Notes under the pieces: generated by a model | Told to the model about the DNA's origin: nothing | Seen by the model: only the letters and a program-made list of their open reading frames with translations | Database searches by the model: none | Origin: Myoxocephalus aenaeus | Lineage: Eukaryota > Chordata > Actinopteri > Perciformes > Cottidae | Length of the DNA stretch: 64,000 nucleotides | Direction: 5' to 3' | Assembly: GCA_038501785.1 (NCBI GenBank) | Contig: JBAMJR010000089.1 | Span: 7,717,501 to 7,781,500, forward strand | Translations under genes and position numbers: made by a program | Part shown: positions 47,901 to 60,839 of the stretch, piece after piece | Layout: each line of letters opens with the position of its first letter | Numbering within the stretch: the stretch's first letter is position 1

Positions 47901-49820
47901 GCAGATCTTCATAAACTAGTTCCAGATTCAGGCCGTCCTACTTTTTTTTTTTCTTTTTTTTTTTTTAATCACGAACAGAAATAGTCTGTTCCCTTCATGA
48001 TTGGTTTTGTGTGTGATAACTCTAGACTACAGACACCCTGTTAATAGACAGCACTTTATGTACAATTTCCAGAGAATTGTATGAATTTAAACTTTAATAC
48101 ATTTACAAACAAGTTAGCAATAAAGAAACTTTCTTCTGAATCTTTCTTGATTAAGTAGTTAATGGTGTTGTGGTACCGCTTGTCTTTCACCATGATTAAT
48201 TAGAGCATGTACAGTATGTGTATAATGTTATATTCAAAGACAGGATTTCATAATGTTCATTCAATTTACTAAATTAAACAACAATAATTTAGATTTTTCT
48301 TAACTTTGGGGAAATAATAAAAGAACAAAGAAAATAGGATAATAAATCAAGAAGATTTTACCACATTGAGCTGAGACTGCTACACCGAATATTGGAATTG
48401 AACTGCCTCTCTTCAAAATGTATCATAGGATTCTATTATATTTTTGCTTATAATGAACATTTTCCCCTGAATTAATTTTGCTCAAGGCCACTCTATTTTT
48501 TTTATAAACAAGACTCCAAAGTGAAGCAATTCATACTGCATTCCACATAATAATAGGTGGGAATGCCATGATTAAAAGCCTGATCTTAACCTCGTGAACT
48601 GTGATGTTTTCCTTAAAAATCATCTTAAGTAGCTTCAAAGTTCCAAAAACATTTCCATATGGTAGAGAACAACACTTTATAAGTGAACTCTGGTTTTGAG
48701 GCTTCATTGAGGCCACATCATGCTCGAGTGAAAGATGATTTTTTTTTTTCATATTGATTTTACTACTTTATAAATCATTTTACACTTTTCCTTTATATCA
48801 ATGTCTCATTGCAGCTCATTTTAAGAATCTCTTACATTCAGTATTAGTTCTCTTCAGCAGTTCCATCAATTATTGGTTCAGTTTTGATTGATTATGGAAA
48901 TAGCTGAGGAGAGTCTTCCCACTAAAGATACTTTTTATTTGGTTGCTTGTAACAGTGATCTGAAGATCTAAGAAGAAACGTAAAGAAATACAAAGTGATT
49001 GACCATGGCTCCACTTGGTCTGCTGTTAACCCAAATGTGCTGGCCTCTGGGAACATATGAGCTGAGGAGCTAAATTCTTTATCAGATAGTTTCATGAAAG
49101 ATAATAAACAACCAGACCCACGAACCACACCAGCCAAGTGTGTCCTGCATGTAGTCACTGATCGGTGCGTAATTATTTATTGACTCTGTTCGGTCTCTCC
49201 TCTGCACCTCGGTGGGTTTTGACAAGCTCTGCGTATTTGTGATTTCAGCAGGTCCTTGGCCTCGGGATCACGGTGATGGAGGAGATCTCTCGCCGTATCA
49301 GGTGATCTGGCCAAACAAGCTTCTGTGTCTCAGCACAGCTCAGCGGTCCTGTTCAGTGCATCAAACACCAGTCAGTCAGGCAACGAAATTTGCTGAGAGA
49401 GGTCAGGAGGTCTCGAGTACAAAAATATTTCTTAAAAAGACTGAGAATGTTTTTGATTGACAGAAACACTTTTTTTATGAACAATACATACTTGAGATTA
49501 TTAACAAATTACTAGCAGATTAACCTGCTATATAGGGAGCCCTATATGGCAAAGTTGCACTCTATTTGCACCATGTATGCTGGATGCTGACATACTACCT
49601 GGCCCCGTGCTTGGTGCTCGCTAACTTCTTTCTTCTTATTCTCCTCTCCCTGTGTGTTAACACGGCTCATTTTGTTTTATTGCATTGTTTTTCCTCTTAC
49701 CAGTTCTGATGATAGCCTGCCAGAACATCCTGTAACAGGTCCAAAATTCCGAACCATTCAAAAATAATGTTAGTTTTCATTAGTGTTTAATTTCCTGAAA
49801 TAAGATTTTGTTGTTGTTGT
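47900..49820. other. Intergenic, no gene recognised
   Basis: AT-rich DNA with a T-rich tract at 47941-47968. Short open stretches (for example 49212-49460) lack splice sites, codon bias or a recognisable family. I see no gene. Confidence 0.45.
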
Positions 49821-49829
49821 TGTTAGCTT

Positions 49830-50090
49830 AGAATGAGCTCTTTATATCTATACGGGAAGCAGGTCATCTTCACGGAGCCGACTGTGTTGCGCCGCCATTT
49901 TTCTACAGTAGCCCAGAACGGACAAACCAAAGTTCGACCAAGACCCTTTCTGATTCTCACCGACCTGAAAGCCATCGTAATTCTCAGACACGCTTGTCTT
50001 GGAAAGGTGAGTGGAGGGGTATTCGGTTGGGTGAAATCTGCAACCACACCACTAGATGGCATCAAATAATATACACTGTCCCTTTAAGTG
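49830..50090 (+). repeat. Dispersed fish repeat with GAGCTCTTTATATCTA head
   Basis: GAGCTCTTTATATCTATACG, GCGCCGCCATTTTTCTACAG, TAGCCCAGAACGGACAAACC and the end CACTAGATGGCATCAAATAA recall a highly repeated teleost element. An open frame of 78 codons through it starts MSSLYLYG and is considered a by-product. The end contains a CTCF-like word at 50049-50062. Confidence 0.6.
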
Positions 50091-50099
50091 CACGCAATC

Positions 50100-51880
50100 G
50101 CACTGTTTTTTGTGTATGTTAGCCGTCAGCAGTGACTGGCGTAGGTGCCCGTAAACGCCACTTACACTCTACACAGAAGCTGCATTCGTGGTTTGCTCGG
50201 CACAAACCACATTTGTCTTTTAAATGAAATGATATAGGAGGTGTTACTCCTGTAAGTTGACCGACTGCAGATCTGTGCCAACCTGCATATCGCATTTGAA
50301 TTACTGAACAAATTGGAAATGTGTGCTGACTTTAGAGGTTCTGCGCCAGGCGCATACAGGGACCCTCGTCAAGATTAAAGGAGGAACAACCTTAAGGCCC
50401 TTATCATGTCTCTTGACTTTGTGCTTTGGTGAAACAACATTTAAATTAATCAAATTACCACAAACCAGTTGACACACATTACACCTGGGGCTTTTGGGGC
50501 CTATTGGGCTCTTGGGCTCCGGGGCAGATGCCCACTTTGGGCAGTTTGTAATCAAGAACATCATTGAGCAAATGATACTGGTGGACAGAGCAGTGTCAAC
50601 AAAACACAGTCAAATTAAGGCCAATATAGATCTCTAAGCTCCACAGTAATGTATACTCATCTGTATTAGATCACCACTTGTCAAATCTGATCGGGGGTGA
50701 GCTCATAGATTCCCCCTGAAGAAAAGATTATCATCTGTTAGTCCAATCTGATAATCACGTGGAAGGGGAGCTTTTTGACAAATAAAGCACAGCTGTGTTC
50801 TCATCCTGGCTTGAATTTCACATTTATCTCTGTTTGCATTATATTGAGATATGTACTGGCCTCCAAACAAGTTCTGCATTGTGGTTTTTGGTTTTGTTTC
50901 TCAGGGAACTTTAGGCTGCGATGCACTGAAAGAATTTAGATTAGATACACTTGGCGGAGAATTGTTTGCAGACCGGGAAGGTGAAGTCGGGGTGACAGTT
51001 GATTAAATAATAATTTGTTTTAAAATGTTTACATATCCGGTAATAAGAGTTTTGATGCATTGCTACATTTTCCTCTTGAATAAAATATGATTTGATGGAG
51101 TTGAAGAAATACAGAAAAGTGGTAGATGGTGGTGTTGTGTTTCCTGTGTGTTACCTCACTATACATTTGAGTTTAGCTGAACTGGAACTTTTTCCATTAA
51201 TGAATGTAAAATCTAATTGAATCAATATGCAGAAGTCCGATCCTGGTTTGTTATGTCTGGTGCCAGAGGAACAGTGGGTTGTTAGACTTTTACCTGAATA
51301 CCAGTCACAAAAAAAATGTATATGTGATGCAGATTTGTGACATGTGCTTTTTATTAGAAAATTCCACCTGTAAGTAAAGCTATAACAAGAGCCTCTGGGA
51401 ACTCCTCTGAAGTTATGTTACATGAAAGATGGTATAGATTATAGACTGAACTTAAACTGCTCTTAAAAAGCCATTTTATTTGTGCATATTTTCTTCTATA
51501 CTATACTTTTTCATGATTAAAAAAATGCATGTGTATTTTATGCATCACAGCCTCGACTGTTTATTTATTTTTTCAGAACAGAATAATTATCTTTTTACCT
51601 TTCTAGTGTTAAACATTTGGGTCTGTATAGTGAAGCACATGCAGGAGTGCTTTAACTGTGCATTCTTTCGGTACTCCTCTGGTTGCAAAAAGAAGTTTGA
51701 TTGTATAGACGTCTATGAGAAAATGACCCTTCTTCTCACTTGATTTATTCCCTCAGTAAACATTGTAAACACAAGTAAATGGTCTCAATCTCTAGTTTCA
51801 AGTCTATCCATAACAACATAATGCTCAATTAGTAAATTATGGTTCCATTTAGAGTCAAATACAATAAAACAATAAAGCAG
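50100..51880. other. Intergenic, no gene recognised
   Basis: No exon-like segment, RNA gene or clear repeat. The GC-richer part at 50330-50560 (GGCGCATACAGGGACCC, TTGGGCTCCGGGGCAGATG) looks like decayed repeat DNA. Confidence 0.4.
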
Positions 51881-51884
51881 GTTA

Positions 51885-52330
51885 TACTTTAAGGCGTGGC
51901 TACCTTGTGATTGACAGGCCACTACAACTGCGTTGTCCCATCTGAAAGCTGTCCGTGGTTTTATTTTACGAGTTAAACCCTTTTACAGTGTGTTTTCAGT
52001 TCATTGTAACATTTTTGATCGCGTTCGGTTATACTTAACTCCGCCCGACCAAGATGGCAACGTCCAAAATATCAAACTCAAGGCTTCAAAATGGCAGTCT
52101 ACAGACCAATGTATCGACATTACCGCTACTGTTACAGGCTGTGTATTGGCAATAAGCGTGACACAAAATGAGTCTCCAGAGGCAGTAACTCAATTTTGAA
52201 AGGTTTACTCAACAAAAATAAAGTTACAAGATTAATTCTGTGCTCAACTTGGTCAGAAAACAGTCAGAAAACGGTTAGAAAACGGCTAGAAAACGGCCAG
52301 AAAACGGTTAGAAAACGGTCTTGCTCCACA
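51885..52330 (+). repeat. Dispersed fish repeat with AAGATGGCAACGTCCAAAAT
   Basis: From GGCGTGGCTACCTTGTGATT through TGAAAGCTGTCCGTGGTTTT, ACCCTTTTACAGTGTGTTTT, GCCCGACCAAGATGGCAACG and TATCAAACTCAAGGCTTCAA, this is, from memory, an abundant teleost element. It is followed directly by a short tandem array at 52254-52319. The small open frame over it is not a gene. Confidence 0.6.
52254..52319 (+). repeat. Six copies of an 11-bp AGAAAACGG unit
   Basis: Six head-to-tail units of YAGAAAACRGY, exactly 11 bp each, with variation only at the first and last three positions. Confidence 0.95.
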
Positions 52331-52429
52331 GACTGATGAACCTCGACTGAGGGATGTTGGCTATGACGTAGTCAGTGGCGTAGCTAAAGTAGCATTTCAA
52401 CATTTTTGTTTTCCACATCATTAAACACA

Positions 52430-53560
52430 TCTTATTAAGTCTAATACAGCAGTGCTTAGAGCTTAATGTTAACATGCTCACAATGATAATGTTTCCATGC
52501 TGACGTTAAGCAGATCTAATGTTTACAATAGTCATTATCATTTTGTTTCTTGTTTTCTCCGTGTTGACTAAGTGGTTGCAGGAGAACGTTTTTAGTTTAG
52601 AGGAGAGACAGAATCTGTTTGCAGTCTGTCAGCAGCTTTGTGGCGAAAACATAAATCACCATCTTCAGTATCATAAATTACCACTGGGTCCTTTGACTCC
52701 AGACAATCAACATATGCGCAGAGTCTTGATATTTTCCCATAAATCTGTAAGTTCATCTCAGTTGTGTTGCTGAAAGATTGTGTAAACACGGTCACACGGA
52801 GAGCACGCGTTACGCTTCATTTGCAAGCTGGAAGCGATCCAAAGTTTTCTGTTTTCGCTTCCTTCCACTGAAACAAAAGGGCACATTTGATAGCAGAAGA
52901 GAGAAATGTTATGATGTGTTAATAATGCGGAGCAATTTTGACATTTATTTATAATGCTACTATTTCCCCTCAGTCTTTACGAAAGAATCGCAACACGCTT
53001 TACGTAAAGAATCCCAGAACGAGAACGAGTAAACTGCGCTGACCACAGCTTACCGCCGTTTTATCAGAACCATGTGGAGCGTCCTTTCTATCTTTCTTTT
53101 TTTCAGATGTTTGACAAGTGTGTGGGATGATGTATGCCAGAGTAGTTGCTGTGGCTGATCCTGATGGAAATGAACACAGACATGATGTGGGATAGCTGAG
53201 CAGAGCTGGGAACAAGGATTTGAAGAGTGGAGAAACTGGCTCGTTCTTCCAGGCTCTTATCAAGTTTATGTTTTTTATGTCTCCACCAACTGTGGAGTTT
53301 GATTCCAAAGCACCATAAAGTACATTGGTTAAAGGAAAACCATACCTCTTAAATATGTCAAACCCAGTTTATATTATTTACAGTGAACCACAGCAATAGT
53401 GGGAAGTATTTAAAGGTGCTACAATTGATATTCTGACCAATAATATTGCAGCAAACAACTATTTGCGATGTAAAGATATAGTGGAGTAATGTCTACCTGA
53501 GCAGAGGAGTCACTGTGTCGTAATCAGAGCTTCTCTTCATTAGCTGCTAGCCGTCGCCAT
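52430..53560. other. Intergenic, repeat remnant at the start
   Basis: GAGCTTAATGTTAACATGCT, CACAATGATAATGTTTCC (about 52458-52500) recalls the tail of a teleost repeat with ATGCTAACATG words. Beyond it no gene is seen. Confidence 0.35.
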
Positions 53561-53690
53561 TTTTAAGAGCCAATTTTAAGCTACTTGTACTTTAGTATTT
53601 CCATTTTATGCTATTTGTAATAATACAGCACTACATTTCAGATGTAAATATTGTACTTCTTCCTGCACTACAATGATACTATCGGTAAGC
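53560..53690 (+). repeat. Dispersed fish repeat (TACTTGTACTTTAGTATTTC family)
   Basis: TTGTACTTTAGTATTTCCAT, TTTATGCTA and CACTACATTTCAGA are shared in order with 60225-60345. This visible within-window similarity supports a dispersed element. Confidence 0.6.
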
Positions 53691-53954
53691 TACTATAGTT
53701 GCTTTGCAGATTTTCGATACAAAATGTATGATGACCTTTTAAAGTACGATTATAGTAGATTAAAACAGTTCATAGTTAACATTAAACAAACCGCGATCTA
53801 CTACAATTTTAGATGCATCACTAATAATAGTGTAACAATACAATGCAAGGTAATATAACAAGAAGCCATTCAGCATTACATGTGTATATTTTCTTTTGAC
53901 ACATTTTGTTGTGTAAAAAAAAAAAAAGCCTTTTACTTTTTTAAGCCATTCGAA

Positions 53955-54150
53955 GGCCATGATTTCATGGATGGCAATATCGGTCTGTCAGTTGGCCCAC
54001 CACTTTGGTCCAGATTAAATATCTGTATCTAGATACTGGATGGATTGCCATGATATTTGGCAGCTATTGTAAGTTGTCTTTTGTCCAATACTTTGGTTTA
54101 TGCCCAAATACCTGCATACATAAAATATTCCAAAATATTGGCTACAGCAA
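53955..54150 (+). repeat. Dispersed fish repeat (GATGGATTGCCATGATATTTGG family)
   Basis: TGGATTGCCATGATATTTGG, CCAATACTTTGGTTTATGCC and CAAATACCTGCATACA belong to the family whose other part (GAGGATGAATCCTGAAGA) is at 37058-37140. Confidence 0.55.
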
Positions 54151-54237
54151 ACCGTACTTTTCAGAGCCACCTTTTACGCCTACAGGTGGTTTGATACTTC
54201 GAAACCCAATAAGCTGCAACCAGACTCCTCATTCCCC

Positions 54238-54255
54238 CACACACACACACACACA

Positions 54256-54323
<68 letters not shown>
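54238..54323. repeat. (AC)n microsatellite
   Basis: About 42 AC dinucleotides with one TC interruption. Confidence 0.97.
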
Positions 54324-54324
<1 letters not shown>

Positions 54325-54799
54325 CGACGGGCCTGGAGCCCCTTGAACGAGACCAGTGGGGAGAGGGAGGCTTTGTTGGTGGAGGGCAGGAGAAGGGAGG
54401 GTCAAACAGGCTTTGGATGTATGAAGGAGCCTCAAGCATCACATTTGGGTCCAATCAAATCAGTGATGTTTTTTTGGCCACACTATATAAAACAGATGGA
54501 CCAAAAATAGGAGGAGTGCAAATCTTTTGTATTTAAGCTGTTTGGAGTGAAGAAGTAACATTCGTTTTCGCTTTAGGGCGATTGATCTGTGCTTTGCCGC
54601 TTTTTTCTTTTTCTTTCTGAAATTTCTATTTGTTCATGTTCCATACTGTGGCATTTCTTCCAAGTGATGTTTGGTAGTTTTCCCTCTCAGCATTCGTTTG
54701 CAGTACTGAGTCGTGTTTTGTCCGTTGCTTGTGTGGCCTTCTGTTAACATATCTCAACCTTTGACCTGCTTGTAATATGAGGCCTAATAGATTTTAGAG

Positions 54800-55660
54800 T
54801 GTGAATGTCACCTTAAAAGAGTGTTTGTGGACATGCAAAGTTGTCTCACACCCACAAGTGACCTCTAACCCCTCAGGGAAGCAGCGGGGGATGAAGTGTG
54901 CACCGGAGGGTGGGGGTTGTTTTAGCCACAAGGGTGAAGACCGGGCAGGTGCTCCCTACGGGGGCCTCCGCTCCCAGTATAAGGGGCCTGGTTCTCCTAT
55001 GATGGATGGGTCTGGCTGAGATGCCAGGCCCCTTTGGGGCAGAGTCCACAGCGGGGGAGGCACCATCTGGGAACAGAATGTCAAGGCTGGCCCGAGAGTG
55101 GAGATTTATGCCCCAACCTCAGGTTCAAACGGCTGCGTCTGACACGGCGTAGACGAGGTGGCAATGACAGCTTTCCTCCCTTCTAGTACAAAAGGAGTCC
55201 ATCCATTTTTGTCTGTGGGGACATCAGAAAGATGGAGGGGGGTCAAACACATTTAGGGGCAAGTCTTTCCAACCTCACGTAGTAGAACTTTTAAACAGTG
55301 CAGGTAGCAAATGTCCATCTCGCTGGTGGTGCTAGCGTTGAGTCTTTGTCTTTGCCCTGCTCAGCAAAGGAGAGATGATGTTATGGACTGAAACAAGCAG
55401 ACCAGAAACCTTTTCTTCCCCTCAGCCCACTGAAGTAGCAATACCCCAAACCCCTCTACCATCCTCCACTCACACTCATATACTCAACTCAGCAGCAACA
55501 GCCATGTGGAATATACACAGGTGGTGAGTAGCATGAGTTCATCCACTGACCAGTGAAATCCCCAATGGTTAGCTCAGGGTAACAAGAATCAGAGGCCCCG
55601 GCAGTTTTTTGATGGGCCTATTAGTGCCTCAGCTGCACAGGGAGGTTGGAAGGGAAAGGT
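54800..55660. other. GC-richer intergenic island, no gene recognised
   Basis: Between about 54870 and 55200 the GC content is clearly above the surrounding DNA (ACCGGAGGGTGGGGGTTG, GGGGGCCTCCGCTCCCAG, GCCAGGCCCCTTTGGGGC). No splice-flanked frame or known protein was found. It could be a regulatory island or a non-coding exon. Confidence 0.35.
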
Positions 55661-55708
55661 ATTAAACAATTAGGGCCATAGACACAGATGTGGGAGACAG
55701 GGGGAAAA

Positions 55709-55849
<141 letters not shown>

Positions 55850-55995
55850 CAGTGTTCCATGTGGAGCTCATTTTGTCCCTTCATTTTAAGGATAATCTGC
55901 AGAATGTAGACGTACAAAGCATGTGTTCAAAGGTTTACACATATGTATGTAAGGATTGCATCTGTTTCTTAATGTACTTATGTACAGTGCAAAAA

Positions 55996-55999
55996 CATA

Positions 56000-56051
<52 letters not shown>
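55996..56051. repeat. (AT)n microsatellite
   Basis: AT dinucleotides with one early G interruption, 150 bases after the (TG)n tract. Confidence 0.95.
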
Positions 56052-56054
<3 letters not shown>

Positions 56055-57160
56055 TATAAAGATATACCGTAGCTGAACAAAAACTGCTTCAAACAGCACA
56101 GTGAACATACAGTTGTTAAGGGACAAGTATTCTTTTAACCTACCTTTTATTCCCTGTGGTATTTACATGTACTTCAGTCTGTACAATTCTCAACATGTAT
56201 GTAAAATATTTGTCTATTGAACCTACCTACAGCAGTATTTATCTAAAAGTAAAATGCAAACCTTAAAGCCGTGCTGCAGCAGAACAGTGAATCATCTCCG
56301 TTATCTGATAGACAGTATTATATCATAATATCATAATTTTTGCAAGCAAGTACATCATGTTGTTGTGTACATAATGATACTTCAGGCCTGGGATGCAGTA
56401 ATGCATTATGCATGTACTACACCAACCTAAAATCATTTAAATCTGGTATTCTGGAGTAGTATTGAATGACGGTTTGATTTTCTCAGAATACAATGAAGCT
56501 TTTGGTTGTATTATTTCTTATAAACAATGGGATATTTTATGCTCTTTTTGGCAGGGCAGCAGTAACAAAAGGTTTTCTTCAACAACAACAAAAAACACGG
56601 CACACAAAGCAGTCGCAGCATCTTGAGTTTGTCACTTTTTGCTTCCCATCAAAGTCGTAAGAGCAGCCTTAAAGCCCAGACATCACGCATGGAACGGATT
56701 AGAATGAATGTCATATTTAAGCTTGTGTACACTGAACGAGTCATCTGATATGGGCATACGTAACTTCTGGCAGTATGAGGCCTGGTCGGCACGTGATACC
56801 TCTATATATGACGCCATCACCCTAATTTAACCAGGACTGTCAAGCTAAGATTCGCAAAGATTTAATTAGGCGCTAAAAGATTAGCATGGCCGTGTTTACG
56901 TTCTGGTCGTGTGCCCTTGTGGTGCACTGATGATGCTCTAAAACACTTTCCCAGAGCTTCTGTTTCATCCTTCTGTGATAAATACAAGCGGAATGTCAAA
57001 AGATTACAGCAGCATTCTGGATGAGGTCGTTTTTGTTGGACGTTTGGGGTTGCAAAAGCCTGCGTTGAGGGGAAGCCATCGTTTAGTTAATGTGAGGCCG
57101 GTTTTTAAGTGTGTGCAGTGATGTGTCTCCCCAAAGAGTTTAGGATAACCCAGGATCTTT

Positions 57161-57192
57161 TCCTCCTCCTCCTCCTCCTCCTCCTCCTCCTC
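57161..57192. repeat. (CTC)n microsatellite
   Basis: About ten TCC/CTC triplets. A (CA)n run of about 34 bases follows at 57258-57291. Confidence 0.95.
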
Positions 57193-57255
57193 CCAGCAGG
57201 ACTCTGCAGGTTTAATGCCCACTGCCTCCGGCTTGTTCCATCTGCCATTAGACAG

Positions 57256-57257
<2 letters not shown>

Positions 57258-57291
<34 letters not shown>
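57258..57291. repeat. (CA)n microsatellite
   Basis: About 17 CA dinucleotides. Confidence 0.95.
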
Positions 57292-59884
57292 GGTAATGAC
57301 GCTACTGTTAGACAGCGCTAACACGAGTCCACTGAGGAATCATAAAGGTCTTGGTGATTCCCTCTGACTGCATTTAGGGTGTTTCCCTCTCTTACCACAG
57401 TCGGAGGATCCAGCATGTGGGGTTTTAGAGTTGCCTCCTTTTTTATGAACACAACAGGGAAGCAGCGATGACATGTTTGTGGGTCCATTAGACGATACTT
57501 AGCATTCATAGTTGGCACTCTTGCAAAAGCACTTACCTCTACGGAGGAGAACATATGTCTATTTTTGGAAATAAGCTATGACATCAAGTCTGCAAAGTAA
57601 TGAAATAAGAATGCCAGACATTACATGATGGAAAAGATGAAAGATGAAAAGAGTACAGAGTAATTAAAACATTTTTATAATAGTCTTTTTTTGTTGCACG
57701 CATCTACGTTAGCCATCATGAATTACAAACATAAACAGCTGACTGTGGTGACAAATACAAGCAGCATATTTAGGCTAAAGTGGCTTACGCTGGAGAAATT
57801 ATTTGAAAAATAACAGTATATGGACAATTTTTGGTCATGAAACTCTGCTGCCATTAGAATCCATTGCAACTGCCATGAATCCTATGGTGTATATTTGGCA
57901 AGTTGTGGGTCTCAGGATAAAATTACTCTTAATTACATTTATTTAAGTAGAATTGAGATATCTCTTGTATTACACTGGGAGAAACTAAAATATTTTACAG
58001 TGTCAGGGGAAATAAATAATTGTGAAAAACTAAATGATTCCCTTTGAGATCTGTTTTCTGTGCTCCACTGGTTCCTGCATGGAGATAGATATGTTTTAAT
58101 GGCTTTGTCCCCGTCTTGAAACTGTAGAAACCAACTACAAGTCAAATCTTGTTTCATGGTTCAGCGTGGCTGTTTTGAAGTTTGGTGAGCGGAGGTTGTT
58201 CAGAGTTTGGGCTGAACTTGTGTGAAGTCTCTTCTCAGCTATACCGCCGGACTAAATGTGTCCTTGTTGCTGTGTCACAACGGTGAATGAATACCAAACC
58301 TTTATTTACACTTGAGCCCGTGTCTGGTATTCCCAGGGTCACTGTGGGTCACTAGCTAACCCGCTGCCACGATCGCTAAAATTAAGAGGGGTGGTTTTTC
58401 TTTTTAGTTTTTTCTAACCCCCAAATTCCTCTGATGAAGGTTTGTGAGATTATATTTCACAACATAAACTGTCGAGAGGCAAATGATCCATGGCTTCTGT
58501 CAAGGAGAACTTTGCAGGAAGTCAATAATATTGAAGACTTGACTTTAAATGTGTTTAAGGATCACATCATTTGTCGTTCTAATTTTTCCAATAAACATGT
58601 AAATTGTTAGACAAACTACTGTATATTTAATCGAAAATTAGATCAAAAAGAACCAAACGGGCAATTCAAATTGCTGATTGAGATCCAGGACCCACATTTA
58701 TCAAACATACCTAAAACACTTCAAAATGACACTTGAGAATGCTCTAAAAAGCCAATTTAGGAACATAAATTGTTCTTTGCAGAGTGTTATGAATAACAAA
58801 CATCTACGAAGCCCCCACTTACAGTGAAATGTAGAGTAATTTTCGACACTATACATAATATGTAATTCATACAGTATATGCTCAGAGCAGGAAAAGCCTG
58901 TCACAGACAATAAAGACTCCAGAAAAATTGACTAAAACAATGTAATTTTAATTTTAAAACATTCATTTTAGTTGAGCATAATCCTTCATATCAACATTAG
59001 CAAGTAATATGTTTAATCAACAACATTCTAATACATTTATTTAAAAAAGGAAACCTTGAGAATTTAGTCGGACATTGATAAGCATTAACAACTCCACAGT
59101 CATGTTGTTTCTGCCCGTGGTTAATAAATAAAAAAGGGAACAAAAAGTGGTGTAGCATCATATCAAATGTTCAAATCAAAGGCAAACGTAGGGGCTGAAG
59201 ACAATTTTAAATTGTGCATATTGCTTCAGCTAACATATTATTCATCACAACCAATGATGTTTTTTGTTTTTGTTATCACCTCTGTTTAAGGTTTCACTCT
59301 TAAGGTCGTCATAGGGGTAAAAGTAGAGAATGTTTACTTGTATCTGTCTCCATAAAATTTAAAAACAGAGTTTGTGAGAGAGAACGTGACTTGAAACCTC
59401 TAAACCATCTTCTGGTTTTCATTCATGAAAGATTCCGTTGGCGTTCATCTCCTCATTAAGCGGAGAACAGCAACGTCTCCTTTGAAAGGAATGTTACGAA
59501 GGTGACGAGGGGCCGGCCTGCGGGGTGCCCGGCTCCGTATGGGGTGATCAGGTACGGGTCATTCAGAAAACACTTCAGTGATGGCAGAGCTGCTCGTACT
59601 TTTGTCTAAGTTGTAAAATATCCCCTGAGAGCCCTTCACAGTGTGAGTCTTCCAGCTTCGGTTTCGGTCAGGGGTCAAAGAGCAGAGCCCTACAGAAGGA
59701 TCTGCTTGTCACACTGATCCATGCACATCCTGCAGCATAAACCCTCCGGGCTCACTGCTGTGTGTTTGTTATGGGACAAACACACTGTTTTTGGATCCCG
59801 TAACACAAATCTGGCTGGACTATTGACAATGCTTGAAATACTGAGCTTTTGTTAATACTAATTAGCTGTATGGGGGTCATCACA

Positions 59885-60215
59885 AGCCAGTAGAATAATT
59901 AGTTCGACGTTTTGGGAAAGGCATTTATTCGCATTCTTCCCGAGTGTCACTAAGCACATTACATTTACAAAAAAATGAACGACGAGTGACTTCCAGAAGT
60001 CTTTTTACTTCAGGTTAGTCTGGCACAGAACCGCAACTTGTAGCTTGTACACTTAGTTTTTTGCATGATTTAAAAAACCAAAGCTATAACACTTTGATTT
60101 ATGAATTAGTGAACTTCAGAGATGCTGCCAGGCGTATTTTGTTACCTTTGGACAAAGCCTGTTAGCCATGCTAAGCTAACATCTGGTGGTTTATACTTAT
60201 AGAGTGGGATCAATC
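59885..60215. repeat. Dispersed fish repeat with GCTAAGCTAAC words
   Basis: GTTTTGGGAAAGGCATTTAT, TCGCATTCTTCCCGAGTGTC at one end and CAAAGCCTGTTAGCCATGCT, AAGCTAACATCTGG at the other are hallmark phrases of an abundant teleost element, here diverged. Confidence 0.5.
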
Positions 60216-60219
60216 TTCC

Positions 60220-60345
60220 AGTGATGGAATGTAACTAAGTACATTTTCTCAAGTACTTATGGACAATGTTTGATGTATTTGTACTTTACTTGAGTATTTT
60301 CATTTGATGCTACTTTATTCTTAAACTCCACATTGGGGAAGCCAA
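60220..60345 (+). repeat. Dispersed fish repeat (AACTAAGTACATTTTCTCAAG family)
   Basis: GGAATGTAACTAAGTACATT, TTCTCAAGTACTTATGG, TTTGTACTTTACTTGAGTAT and GATGCTACTTTATTCTTAAA match 53560-53690 in order. It directly follows the previous repeat. Confidence 0.65.
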
Positions 60346-60839
60346 TATTGTTCTTTTTATTACTCGTCACAATGCAGATTCAGATTATTGATAGAACAAA
60401 AATATATATATATATGTATATATACTTACATATATTTAAGTTTAGCTACCCGGCAGTACCCTATATAGGCCTGAAGAAAGTATTTACAATTAGCTCCACC
60501 TTTAGCAGCTGCAACATTCGTGATGCTTACTCATCAATGCATCACTAATATTTTCCTTTACATATATTATTCTGGAATCTTCCACCTCTGAGATCTTTTC
60601 ATCATACATCATAGTAAGCATATAAGTCAAAATGATTGCTTTCCATTACTCATAAATGGCTGATCACTTACCATTAAATATTTATATTTCAATACTTCAA
60701 TAACAGTCACATGTTTGTCCATTGCTACGTACAGTGCCCTATAATATACATGTGGTTATCCCAAAGTCTGGTCGAGTCGTCTACGTGTCCCACAGCTGCT
60801 CTGAACCCCCATACTGAGTCAATTAGACCTGTACAATAG

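Larger units (their letters stand above)
56060..59880. other. Intergenic, no gene recognised
   Basis: Contains microsatellites (CTC)n at 57161-57192 and (CA)n at 57258-57291. Around 56800-56900 homeodomain-type TTTAATTAGG words occur in a stretch that looks less degenerate. I see no exon, tRNA or other RNA gene. Confidence 0.4.

Noticed and set aside
49833..50069. 78-codon frame starting MSSLYLYG
   Set aside because: It lies within a dispersed repeat and is not conserved protein sequence as far as can be judged.
51933..52199. 88-codon frame MSHLKAVRGF
   Set aside because: It is a reading frame across a dispersed fish repeat.
54801..55019. 72-codon frame in the GC-rich island
   Set aside because: Composition explains the open frame; there is no known motif, splice site or start context of note.
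56868..56895. Match AAGATTAGCATGGCC to U6 snRNA
   Set aside because: Only about 15 bases match, the flanks do not follow U6, and there is no upstream promoter element or T-run in the right place.
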